Shown here: positions 1-7,274 of the stretch, in pieces | Numbering within the stretch: position 1 is the first letter of the stretch | Layout: each line of letters begins with the position of its first letter | The notes under the pieces: generated by a model | Told to the model about the DNA's origin: nothing | Database searches by the model: none | What the model saw: only the letters and a program-made list of their open reading frames with translations | DNA from: JANLSE01 sp038214135 | GTDB taxonomy: Bacteria; Chloroflexota; Chloroflexia; Chloroflexales; Roseiflexaceae | Length of the DNA: 23,063 nucleotides | Direction of reading: 5' to 3' | Assembly: GCA_038214135.1 (NCBI GenBank) | Contig: JBBQSD010000100.1 | Location: 1 to 23,063 of the forward strand | Translations under genes and position numbers: made by a program

Positions 1-1241
1 TCACCCGGTCGGCTGCCAAGGGTCATCTGGATGCGCTGTTCCTGGCCGGCGCGATTGACAGTCATTTCCACAAGATCACCGACCGAGGCATTTAATTCGA
101 GGTAGCTGACAAGATCATCAGCATTCACGACCTTCATTCCATCGATAGCTACGATAATATCGCCATCGTAGGGAATCCGCCCACCGGCATAGTCGCCTAT
201 CTGTGTGCCGCCGCGCAACCCTGCCTTGCTGGCCGGGCTATCCTGCTGAACCTCGGTGACGAGCACACCCTGGCGTACGGCCAGTGTAAAGCGTTTTGCC
301 AGCAGTGGATCCACATCCTGCATGCCAATCCCCATCCAGGGATGCAGATAGCGCCCTTGAGTAATAAGCGCTGGGACAATGCGGGCTACCGCATTTGATG
401 GCACCGCATACCCAACCCCTTCGAACGTGCCGCTTTCCGACCGAATGGCCGTATTAACCCCAATAACCTCACCGCGTACATTCAGCAGCGGCCCACCGGA
501 GTTTCCAGGATTAATGGCAGCATCGGTCTGGATGACATTCGGAATACGGAATCGGCCACCCGTTTGGCTGGATGGGCCAGTTAAGCTGCGCCCAACACCA
601 CTCACCACCCCAACTGTCAGCGTATTCTGCAACCCAAACGGATTCCCAATCGCAACGGCTGTTTGGCCAACCTGAACCATGCGCGAATCGGCAAGCGTGA
701 GTGGTGCTGTTCCAGGCGGCAATTCATCGACTTTTAGAACTGCCAGATCGCTGCCTGGATCGGTTCCAACCAATGTAGCCTCGACGACACTCCCATCAGC
801 GAAGCGGATCTGAAACGAACTGCCTTCTTCAACAACATGGTTATTTGTAACAATATGCCCCTGATCGTCGAATAGGAAGCCCGATCCCTGGCCAAGCGGA
901 ATCGTTTCTGGCGCATTGCCCTGGGCCGTAGCCGGATGTGTGCCGATAATCTCAATACTAACAACCGCCGGGTTGTTGCGCCGATAGAGTTCAATCAGAA
1001 GATTCTGCTCTTCTTCAAGCGCATTGGTCAGATCTGGCGCAATCGTCGCAACCGGTGCGGCACTCGGAAGTGGTACTGGCGTCTCGGCAGAACGAGTTGG
1101 CCGCACAATGCTCGTTGAGCGTGGTGTCGCAGCTTCGGTTGCAGATGGATTTTGTACACGCTGGAATGGGAATGCGCCCGGCCCACATGCCGTTAGCGCC
1201 GCCGCGATGGCAACCCATATCGATAGATGCAGATATCGCAT
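1..1241 (-). CDS. DegP/HtrA-type serine protease, lipoprotein, C-terminus cut by window edge
   Basis: Envelope quality-control protease of the S1C (trypsin-like) family with a C-terminal PDZ domain. The ATG at 1241 is preceded by AGAGGAG and gives an N-terminus with a lipobox (LTAC, Cys19), so the mature protein is probably lipid-anchored outside the cytoplasmic membrane. A Thr/Pro/Ser-rich linker (about residues 30-75) follows, then the protease domain with His135 (TNNHVV), Asp165 (GSDLAVL) and Ser248 (PGNSGGPL), which form a complete triad. A PDZ domain begins near residue 290 (PWMGIGMQ..., VLVTEVQQDSPASKAGLRGG). 413 codons are present; the frame is still open at base 1 just after a TLGSRPG stretch typical of the end of the first PDZ, so only a few residues or a second PDZ are missing. 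It lies 99 nt downstream of the epimerase gene on the same strand. The family call is firm; the physiological substrates are unknown. Confidence 0.95.
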   Translation of the reverse strand, partial: MRYLHLSIWVAIAAALTACGPGAFPFQRVQNPSATEAATPRSTSIVRPTRSAETPVPLPSAAPVATIAPDLTNALEEEQNLLIELYRRNNPAVVSIEIIGTHPATAQGNAPETIPLGQGSGFLFDDQGHIVTNNHVVEEGSSFQIRFADGSVVEATLVGTDPGSDLAVLKVDELPPGTAPLTLADSRMVQVGQTAVAIGNPFGLQNTLTVGVVSGVGRSLTGPSSQTGGRFRIPNVIQTDAAINPGNSGGPLLNVRGEVIGVNTAIRSESGTFEGVGYAVPSNAVARIVPALITQGRYLHPWMGIGMQDVDPLLAKRFTLAVRQGVLVTEVQQDSPASKAGLRGGTQIGDYAGGRIPYDGDIIVAIDGMKVVNADDLVSYLELNASVGDLVEMTVNRAGQEQRIQMTLGSRPG

Positions 1242-1284
1242 CGAATTATTCGCTCCTCTTGATCAGTTCCTGCGACAACAAAAC

Positions 1285-1308
1285 GTAGAGGCGGTTCGCG
1301 AACTGACC
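1285..1308. repeat. Single arm of the GGTTCGCGAA palindromic repeat
   Basis: A 24-nt stretch reading GTAGAGGCGGTTCGCGAACT then GACC matches one arm of the two-arm palindromic elements at 7420-7495 and 22922-22999. It sits in the leader between the epimerase stop and the htrA start, about 45 nt upstream of the htrA ATG. No partner arm is visible nearby, so this looks like a degenerate solo copy. Confidence 0.6.
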
Positions 1309-1340
1309 TTACTATGGTGTATATATCATACCACCGCGAG

Positions 1341-2267
1341 TCACCCAAGCGTAGCGCGCAGTGCAGCTTCTAGCCGTGGGTATGCAAACTGATAGCCAAG
1401 TTCAATTGCTTTTTTTGGTAGTGCCCGTTGCTTTTCGATCAGCAATGGAATAGCCATTTCCCCAAGGATGAGTTCCAGCGCAAATCCTGGCGTTGGCAGC
1501 AATGCTGGGCGGCCCATCACGCGCCCAAGGATGGCCGAGAAATCGCGGTTGCGCTCTGGTTCCGGGGCAGTTGTATTGAATGGCCCGCTTGCAGCTGGAT
1601 TCTCAAGCGCGAGCAGCAGCATGCCAATTACATCATCGAGATGAATCCACGACCACCATTGGGTTCCTGGCAGTACTGGCCCACCAACAAACAACTGAAA
1701 TGGTAGCAGCAATTTCGCAAGCGCGCCATCGTGTTTATCGAGAACAATCCCCGTTCGCATCATGCTTGTTCGCACGCCAAAGGTTTCTGCTCGTTGGGCC
1801 TCGCGTTCCCAGGCAATACAGACCTGCGAGATGAAGCCGTTGCCGGGCGCAGCACTCTCATCGATTGGCGTATCGCCCTTATCGCCATAGTAATCGATGC
1901 CCGATGAGCAGACGAGGACTTCTGGGCGGTTGCGAGCACGTTCAATCGCACTCACAATACCGCGGGTTCCTTTCACACGGCTGCCCAGGATCTCTTGCTT
2001 ATAGGCGGCATCCCAGCGCTGCCCAGCAATCGATGCTCCAGCAAGATGGACAATGCCATATGCTCCATCGACTGCCGAAGCCCAGGCACCCGGCTCGCCA
2101 GGCGCCCAAGCCACATATTCACTGGCACCTGGCACCGTGCGCCGCGCCGCCTCTGGGCTACGCGAAAAAACCACAACCTGATAGCCGCGCTCGGTCAGCT
2201 TCCGACAGAGTGTCCGGCCAATCATGCCCGTTGCGCCTGTGACAATTACCCGTCGTATCGTGCTCAT
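1341..2267 (-). CDS. TIGR01777 family (YfcH/SDR39U1-like) NAD-dependent epimerase/dehydratase
   Basis: Extended-SDR protein of 308 residues. The N-terminal Rossmann signature is IVTGATGMIGRTL (residues 8-20), and the C-terminal 50 or so residues (GRPALLPTPGFALELILGEMA..., KKAIELGYQFAYP) match the DUF1731 tail that defines TIGR01777 proteins. Length agrees with the family (about 300). The ATG at 2267 is chosen because it begins directly before the Rossmann strand; a further 21 codons are open upstream but run into the terminator hairpin at 2292-2339 and add non-homologous residues. A weak GAAAGAG lies 8 nt before the ATG. The gene follows an intrinsic terminator and is therefore probably transcribed separately from crtB-DUF2085. 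The reaction of this family is not established; the old SulA (cell division inhibitor) label should not be trusted. Confidence 0.9.
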   Translation of the reverse strand: MSTIRRVIVTGATGMIGRTLCRKLTERGYQVVVFSRSPEAARRTVPGASEYVAWAPGEPGAWASAVDGAYGIVHLAGASIAGQRWDAAYKQEILGSRVKGTRGIVSAIERARNRPEVLVCSSGIDYYGDKGDTPIDESAAPGNGFISQVCIAWEREAQRAETFGVRTSMMRTGIVLDKHDGALAKLLLPFQLFVGGPVLPGTQWWSWIHLDDVIGMLLLALENPAASGPFNTTAPEPERNRDFSAILGRVMGRPALLPTPGFALELILGEMAIPLLIEKQRALPKKAIELGYQFAYPRLEAALRATLG

Positions 2268-2291
2268 TGTGATACTCTTTCTCTGCAGACA

Positions 2292-2339
2292 CAAAAACAC
2301 GCAGGTGGGCCATATCGCTGCCGACGGCACCCTGCGTGT
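2292..2339 (-). terminator. Rho-independent terminator after crtB-DUF2085
   Basis: On the minus strand, arms ACACGCAGG (2331-2339) and CCTGCGTGT (2297-2305) form a perfect 9-bp stem. The pairing extends by two more base pairs past a bulged C. The stem is followed directly by TTTTTGTGT (complement of 2290-2297). It lies 17 nt beyond the DUF2085 stop and before the epimerase start, so it marks the end of the crtB-DUF2085 transcript. Confidence 0.75.
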
Positions 2340-2355
2340 GTTCGTTGCGTGTCGA

Positions 2356-2874
2356 CTACTCGGATATGCGCGGCATCAATCCTGGCCAGATAGAACAGAA
2401 GAACAGACCAGCCCCTGCCCCTGCCTGTGCGCCATTCAACACCAGCAGCCAGAGTGGTGCCGCTGGCCAGGCAACGATTTCTGCAACCCATAGCCCAAAT
2501 GGCAGTGCTACCAAGAAGAAGCGAGCCTGCCAGGGCAATGCCAGAAATCCAGTGACTAGCCGCCATTGATGCGGGTTGGTAATCTGGCTCCGAAAGAGCA
2601 GATACCCAACCCACAAGCCAATCGTCGCGCCCCAGCAGCGCGCACAGACAGCCATCGGCTGGCCGATCAGATAATACGACTTGGCTGGTGTCGGGCAGAC
2701 ATATGTTGATAACAGATCACGCGCCAACCACCCGGCATCAGCAATCAGCGGCAAGCCTGTCGCCAGGAACAGTGCAGCAACAAGTGGGCCAAGAAACAGC
2801 ACCCACAGGATCACCAGCAACACATTCGCTGAAGAACGGTTCTGGGCAAGATATGGCATTGGCAGGGTCGTCAT
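2356..2874 (-). CDS. DUF2085 family integral membrane protein
   Basis: A 172-residue polytopic membrane protein with hydrophobic segments near residues 18-42, 80-95, 104-135 and 139-162. The central block YVCPTPAKSYYLIGQPMAVC followed by ARCWG (Cys60, Cys77, Cys80) matches the DUF2085 signature, in which a Cys-rich CHQxPERS...VCARCxG motif is usual. Here the first part is altered to VCPTPAKS, while the CxxC-like CARC is kept. The ATG at 2874 overlaps the crtB stop as ATGA, which implies translational coupling; an ATG 45 nt upstream would lie inside crtB and adds no homology. Function is unknown. The coupling to phytoene synthase suggests, but does not show, a role in carotenoid or isoprenoid metabolism in the membrane. 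The paired cysteines could bind a metal or form a disulfide. Confidence 0.85.
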   Translation of the reverse strand: MTTLPMPYLAQNRSSANVLLVILWVLFLGPLVAALFLATGLPLIADAGWLARDLLSTYVCPTPAKSYYLIGQPMAVCARCWGATIGLWVGYLLFRSQITNPHQWRLVTGFLALPWQARFFLVALPFGLWVAEIVAWPAAPLWLLVLNGAQAGAGAGLFFCSIWPGLMPRISE

Positions 2875-3872
2875 GCTGGTTTCTGTTCTAGCCTGCACCG
2901 AACATTCCACAAGATCCATAACTTCTTCAGAAACGGAACATGTGCCCGGCGTGTGAAGACATCATAGTCGTTTTGTTCAATATTGCCAAGAATGGCACGA
3001 TAGACTTCTGCTGCCGCGCCAATCGCCAATTGGCTATCTGGATTGAGCATGGGTATTCCTGCCCAGGCTTCTTCATACAACTGGTGTGCGCGGGCGATCT
3101 CGAACTGCATGAGCGCACGAAAGCGCTGATCACAACAGCCAGCCAGGATATCGGCATCGGTTAACCCAAACCGCGCCAGATCCTCGTGCGGCAGATAGAT
3201 GCGACCACGGCAGGCATCCTCGCCAACATCACGCAGAATATTCGTTAGTTGCAGTGCCACCCCAAGCTTCACTGCATATGGCGATGCGCCATTCTGGTAG
3301 CCGATAATCTGCATCGAGAGCAGGCCGACAACCGAAGCAACCCGATAGCAGTAGACCCACAGTTCATCGAATGTGGCATAGCGACTAATCGAGAGATCCA
3401 TGGCGATGCCAGCCAACAGTTCATCGACAAGTGCCATTGGGATGGCATGCCGCTGTGCTGTATCGCTCCATGCCAACAACACCGGGTGGTTGTTTGGTGG
3501 CTGGGGTGCATGCACAAGTTCTACCCAGGTTGCCAATGCGCGTGCTAATTCATCGCCTGGATGATCCACAAGATCATCGCTGGTACGGCAGAACGCATAC
3601 AGCGCACGAACAGCCTTACGTTTTTCGGGAGGTAATAACTGTGAACTAAAGAAGAAGCTCTTTGAATATTGGCGTGTAATCGCTTCGCAGGCACGGTACG
3701 ATTCCTGCAGAGTCAATCTAAACGACTCTGGGACATGCTCGTGTACATGAGTGGACGGGTCGAGGTCGGCGATCTCGCGTAGTTCAGCCAGCAATATGCC
3801 AGCCTCTTTGAACACCGCCGTGCGCTCGTCCCCCTGTACGGCACCCCAACCAGAGGGATGGCTCAGCGACAC
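2871..3872 (-). CDS. crtB: Phytoene synthase (squalene/phytoene synthase family)
   Basis: Condenses two geranylgeranyl diphosphates to phytoene, the first committed step of C40 carotenoid synthesis (or a related head-to-head C30 reaction). It is 333 residues long. The first Asp-rich motif is DDLVD (99-103) within ALYAFCRTSDDLVD, and the second is NILRDVGED (211-219) within LGVALQLTNILRDVGED, followed by GRIYLP. SKSFFFSSQLLPPEKRKAVR is the usual substrate-entry region. The N-terminus carries about 50 extra residues before the conserved core. The start is a GTG at 3872 preceded by GGAAGGAG with 7-nt spacing, a strong ribosome site. It overlaps the downstream DUF2085 gene by 4 nt. The CarH-like regulator is immediately upstream on the same strand with a 159-nt gap. 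Phytoene versus dehydrosqualene specificity cannot be settled from motifs. Confidence 0.95.
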   Translation of the reverse strand: MSLSHPSGWGAVQGDERTAVFKEAGILLAELREIADLDPSTHVHEHVPESFRLTLQESYRACEAITRQYSKSFFFSSQLLPPEKRKAVRALYAFCRTSDDLVDHPGDELARALATWVELVHAPQPPNNHPVLLAWSDTAQRHAIPMALVDELLAGIAMDLSISRYATFDELWVYCYRVASVVGLLSMQIIGYQNGASPYAVKLGVALQLTNILRDVGEDACRGRIYLPHEDLARFGLTDADILAGCCDQRFRALMQFEIARAHQLYEEAWAGIPMLNPDSQLAIGAAAEVYRAILGNIEQNDYDVFTRRAHVPFLKKLWILWNVRCRLEQKPA

Positions 3873-3978
3873 ACGAGGCTCCTTCCTATCAGAAATTCAG
3901 CCAATACATCGCGGGCAATCGGATGGCCCAAAAAACAGCGGTTACGCTGACATGGCACACTATTTGGTCGGTTCTCAA

Positions 3979-3993
3979 CACAACAATGGTCAA
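3979..3993 (-). promoter_or_regulatory. Candidate CarH operator upstream of crtB
   Basis: The minus strand reads TTGACCATTGTTGTG, matching 11 of 15 positions of TTGACAACAATTGTG in the carH promoter (5047-5061); the shared pattern is TTGACnAnnnTTGTG. It lies about 107 nt before the crtB GTG in the only gap between carH and crtB. No convincing -10 box sits at normal spacing from it, so an operator is more likely than a -35 box. Confidence 0.35.
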
Positions 3994-4031
3994 CAAATGA
4001 AGGAGCCGCTAACTGCCAACAATATGACATG

Positions 4032-4991
4032 CTACGAAGCAGAACTGTTACCGGATGTCGGGTTATGCAACATCACATTGGAAACGGTATCGACCAATGT
4101 GCGTGCATCCTGGCCAAGAAAAATGCCAGGAACGGTCTCACACAGCTGTGGGTTCTGGTTGAAGGCTCGCCCACCATAACCGAATCGCACCTGAGGGAAA
4201 TGCTTCTGAATAGCGTGCGCACACTCTACCAGCCCTGGAACTGTATCAATGGTTGAGGCCGATAGGCAGATCAGCGCTGGTTTTACCGCTTGTGCTGTCT
4301 CAAGCAGATCGGCTAGTGGCACTTGTGCGCCCAGATAGACAACATGCCAGCCGCGGCGAACCAGGAACAGGCTCGCAAACAGAATGCCAATATCGTGCAA
4401 CTCTGCTGGCGCACAGCCAACCACAATCGTATCACGCTGTGTGTTCGTCTCGAACACATTCAGCAGGCTGGCCATTTTGCGGCGCACAAATTCTGTGGCA
4501 AAATGCTCGGAAGCAACATTGATCTCGCCACGATGCCAGCGCTCGCCAACCTCGATCATGGTTGGCTGAACCAGGTTCAGGAGCACCTCCTCGAATGCGT
4601 AGATGGCAAAAGCCTCACTAAGCACACGCTCAGCCACGGCTGCATCGAAGCTGATCAGCGCATTGATCAATTCCTCCGCCATGGTCGCCAACGAACGAGT
4701 TTCATTATTCAGTGTGGAGTTATCGGCAGAATCGGTCACACTGGTGAGCAGCATGACCGCATGGCTGATATTCATACCCTCTTCGGTGCGATCCCGCAGC
4801 CAACGGATGATGGCAATATCGCGCTCGGAATACAAACGATGCCCACCAGGAGTTCGCTGTGGGTGTGGCACACCATAGCGGCGCTCCCATGCACGAAACG
4901 TATCAGGCGGTACACCCGTATCCCGAGCTACCGCTTTCGTGTTAAATATTGGTGCAACTGAAAGCTGGGCCAGTACTGGTGGATGCGCCAT
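4032..4991 (-). CDS. CarH/LitR-type MerR regulator with adenosylcobalamin (photoreceptor) domain
   Basis: A 319-residue transcription factor. An N-terminal MerR winged helix (about residues 14-85: FNTKAVARDTGVPPDTFRAW, ERRYGVP, RTPGGHRLYSERDI) is followed by a four-helix cap and a Rossmann B12-binding domain (about 185-305). Residues diagnostic of the CarH photoreceptor branch are present: Trp152-x9-Glu162-His163 (the W-x9-EH cap motif) and Glu197-Leu-His199-Asp-Ile-Gly202 (ExHxxG), where His199 would be the lower cobalt ligand. Family knowledge: in the dark the AdoCbl-bound tetramer represses carotenoid genes, and light cleaves the Co-C bond and releases DNA. The location directly upstream of crtB on the same strand fits that role. 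The ATG at 4991 has only a weak GCGAGAG before it. Light sensing is inferred from residues, not shown. Confidence 0.92.
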   Translation of the reverse strand: MAHPPVLAQLSVAPIFNTKAVARDTGVPPDTFRAWERRYGVPHPQRTPGGHRLYSERDIAIIRWLRDRTEEGMNISHAVMLLTSVTDSADNSTLNNETRSLATMAEELINALISFDAAVAERVLSEAFAIYAFEEVLLNLVQPTMIEVGERWHRGEINVASEHFATEFVRRKMASLLNVFETNTQRDTIVVGCAPAELHDIGILFASLFLVRRGWHVVYLGAQVPLADLLETAQAVKPALICLSASTIDTVPGLVECAHAIQKHFPQVRFGYGGRAFNQNPQLCETVPGIFLGQDARTLVDTVSNVMLHNPTSGNSSAS

Positions 4992-5032
4992 GGCAAACTC
5001 TCGCTAGGTGTTCTTTTCTTCTAGAATATGGC

Positions 5033-5061
5033 AGTCTATCATGACGCACAATTGTTGTCAA
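5033..5061 (-). promoter_or_regulatory. Sigma70-type promoter of the carH-like gene
   Basis: On the minus strand a perfect -35 box TTGACA (5056-5061) is separated by 17 nt from TAGACT (5033-5038; 4 of 6 matches to TATAAT). It ends 41 nt before the carH ATG. The spacer contains most of the palindrome described at 5042-5060, so a regulator bound there would cover the promoter. Confidence 0.6.
5042..5060. promoter_or_regulatory. Interrupted palindrome overlapping the carH promoter, candidate autoregulatory operator
   Basis: The sequence TGACGCACAATTGTTGTCA has a perfect core ACAATTGT (5048-5055) and outer arms TGAC and GTCA, spaced 2 nt on the left and 1 nt on the right. It overlaps the -35 box and fills most of the -35/-10 spacer. 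CarH proteins of other bacteria bind repeats over their own promoter, so autoregulation is plausible here; no footprint evidence exists. Confidence 0.4.
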
Positions 5062-5170
5062 ACCGTTGCACATCTATTCAGGGCATATGCAAAGTCCTTT
5101 GAGATCTGTGCCCTAAGCCAAGGGCACTCCATACGCTGCCGATCCGCCAGGCTCGCACACCACATAGCGC

Positions 5171-5190
5171 GCTATGCTATGCTATGCTAT
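5171..5190 (+). repeat. Four tandem copies of GCTAT
   Basis: GCTAT is repeated exactly four times, then followed by ACAGG. The run lies about 50 nt upstream of the broken propeller gene in the divergent region shared with carH. It contains several -10-like hexamers (TATGCT, TATACA). Such 5-bp repeats can vary in copy number by slippage and alter promoter spacing, but no good -35 is visible. Confidence 0.7.
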
Positions 5191-5236
5191 ACAGGCCGAT
5201 ATGTTTACTCGTATGAGCATTGATCAGGAGGCGCGT

Positions 5237-6366
5237 ATGCGTAGAAGCTGGTTTGGCAGTATGATTCTTCTACTCATAGCGATTGCGCTGTGCATTGGTA
5301 GCATGCCACTACATGCTGCATCGCGCCCGTATCCATCGAGATTTCCTGATGGCTACACAAACCAGATCTCGCCAGATGGCCGATTGATTGCCTCGATAGA
5401 CACATTCTCGATCATATCGACGCCAGGAGCACACCAATTCGTTGCCACGGCAATCGAGAGCGGTGCCACACAGGAATTGGGCTCGCTGAACTTTAGCATT
5501 GGATCCTATGGCATCCCAATGTAGGCTCACCGCAGCCGGGTACTGGATTATCTGCCGCACCCCGACCAGATTGTTCGAATCGCAACTACTGGCGCACGTC
5601 GGCAGGAGGTGTTATTCCAGACACCGCTGAGCTTTAACTACCCGCTGATCTGGAGCGCCGATGGCCAATCACTGCTGACATGGGTTCGTCCAGCCGATAC
5701 ACCAATGGTTGAGATCTCTGTGGTTCACTATACTGATCCGCCGACGGCCACACGAATCGCGCAGATCGAGAATTCGCCATCGCAGATGTTCCAATCATAT
5801 AATGCAGCACTCAGCCCAAATGGCCGCTTTGTCGCTTTCAATAATGACACAAGTGGCGATTTACGATTGGCAATCATCGAAACAACGAGCGTACGTATAC
5901 AAACGGTTGGCACAACGGCATTGCCACCACAGTTCAATGCTGCGCCTCCTCCGGTTCTCTTCTCTCCAGATCAGCGTTGGATGCTGTTCTTTGGCATCTG
6001 TACATCACAGGCCAGCGCTAGCCTATGCCGAATTGATCTGATGCACCCCCAACTACCTGCTGTTTCCCTCGCGCAACCGCGCCAGTCAACACACGTGAAC
6101 TGACCTATACAATCACTGGTGGGAGCGCCAATCCCAGCGATTACACACTCCCACCGACTGGCTCCATCTCATTTGCGCCAGGCCAGTTGCAGCAATTCCT
6201 GTCGATCTCGATCAACCCAAATGCGCTATTGAACGGAGATGTAACCCTTACACTCCAACTCAGTGCCGACCCATCCAGCATTGCGTTGCAGCAGCGCGAT
6301 TTCACATTGACAATCCGCGATAGTGGATCATGCCAGATATTCGCCAGCCTGATCATTCGACCATAA
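5237..6366 (+). pseudogene. Broken secreted TolB-like beta-propeller protein with Calx-beta tail
   Basis: The ATG at 5237 follows CAGGAGG by 6 nt and encodes a clear signal peptide (MRRSWFGSMILLLIAIALCI... ending near LHAA). Blades with WD40/TolB-like strands follow: QISPDGRLIASI, IWSADGQSLLTW, ALSPNGRFVAFN and LFSPDQRWMLFF. The frame is stopped by TAG at 5522-5524. Reading on in the same frame gives AHRSRVLDYLPHPDQIVRIA, so the TAG sits where the conserved Trp of a PxWSPDG blade is expected (TGG to TAG). This frame runs to TGA at 6101-6103. The reading frame one base away (TAPVNTRELTYTITGGSA...SISFAPGQ...DFTLTIRDSG) continues to TAA at 6364-6366 and is the later part of a Calx-beta domain. 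A single-base loss between about 6044 and 6085 would explain the shift; the start of the Calx-beta domain also seems to be missing. Two lesions make a true pseudogene likely; assembly error cannot be excluded. Confidence 0.8.
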
Positions 6367-6386
6367 TTTTGCGCGGGGAAACGATA

Positions 6387-7274
6387 CTACACCAGCCGTG
6401 CAACAGCAATTGCGCGAACCTGCGTGGAATCGCCCTTGAGGCGTTGCCAGGTGCGGCCGCGATCAACCGATAGCGCGACCGATGGCCCGCCACCAGCAAA
6501 GGCAATATCCATATGATATGGTGCCACGACCAGCGCCTGCAGGCCAGTGCCCCAATCGATCTCTGAGCCTGTGCCTTCCCATGTTGCACCATCATCGCTA
6601 CTACGCCCGATTTCACCGGAAGCCAATGCGGCAAGCAGCGTTGGTTCGCGGCCTGCGAGTATCGCAAGTGGCCCTGCCACTGGCTGGGCATTCGTAATTG
6701 GCTGCCACTGTTCTGCATCATACTTATAGAGCAGGCCCTTAGCACTTGCGTACACCCCAGCGTGGCCAGGCAGAACCGCCAGCCCGGTAACAACACCAGG
6801 TAATTCGCCAGGCATGGCCCATGATGCAGCACTATCGCCGCTTGACCAGATCTGAGCGCCAGCAGCGGCATATAACGCTGCTTTGTCGTCGGGGGCTGCG
6901 ATGAACACACTGGCCGCTGCGACAGGCACCAACCCAACCTGCATCCAGGTTGCGCCTGCATCGGAACTCCGCGAGATTTTGCCATCCGGTGCAAGACAAT
7001 ACACAACAAATGGATCGGCTTTTGAGCCAGCCAGGAGGCCGCCCGCAACGCCAGCTATTGGCTCCCAGAGTGCGCCACCATCCGTGCTGCGCAGCAGCGC
7101 TTTTTCCGTGGCGGCCAACACAATCGTTGGATCGTCGGAGCACGTCCAGACCGCTGAGATCGCTGTACCACGCAACTCCTGGCCTATCCGAATCCAGCGC
7201 CCAGCCGCACCCGGTTCGCTATACAGCACGACACCGTCGTCTGTTCCAACAAACAGCAAACCAGCCTTTGCCAT
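6387..7274 (-). CDS. Asp-box (BNR/YCF48-like) beta-propeller protein
   Basis: A 295-residue protein made of repeated Asp-box hairpins: RSTDGGALW, RSSDAGATW, SSGDSAASW, RSSDDGATW and LSVDRGRTW, about 40-60 residues apart. This suggests a five- or six-bladed propeller related to sortilin/YCF48/sialidase-like folds. The ATG at 7274 follows CGAGGA by 6 nt; 23 more codons are open upstream but carry no homology. There is no signal peptide or membrane segment (MAKAGLLFVGTDDGVVLYSE), so it is probably cytosolic, unlike many Asp-box proteins. No glycosidase catalytic residues can be recognised, so a scaffold or ligand-binding role is likelier than an enzyme. It is convergent with the broken propeller gene, with only 20 nt between their stops. 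Confidence 0.8.
   Translation of the reverse strand: MAKAGLLFVGTDDGVVLYSEPGAAGRWIRIGQELRGTAISAVWTCSDDPTIVLAATEKALLRSTDGGALWEPIAGVAGGLLAGSKADPFVVYCLAPDGKISRSSDAGATWMQVGLVPVAAASVFIAAPDDKAALYAAAGAQIWSSGDSAASWAMPGELPGVVTGLAVLPGHAGVYASAKGLLYKYDAEQWQPITNAQPVAGPLAILAGREPTLLAALASGEIGRSSDDGATWEGTGSEIDWGTGLQALVVAPYHMDIAFAGGGPSVALSVDRGRTWQRLKGDSTQVRAIAVARLV

Noticed and set aside
1316..1335. GGTGTAT/ATAC-CACC hairpin after the epimerase gene as a terminator.
   Set aside because: The stem is AT-rich with a bulge and lacks a T-run on the minus strand; it may instead be part of the htrA promoter region.
4323..4961. A 212-codon plus-strand open frame opposite the CarH-like gene.
   Set aside because: It lies fully inside a gene with complete MerR and B12 motifs, and the translated product has no family features.
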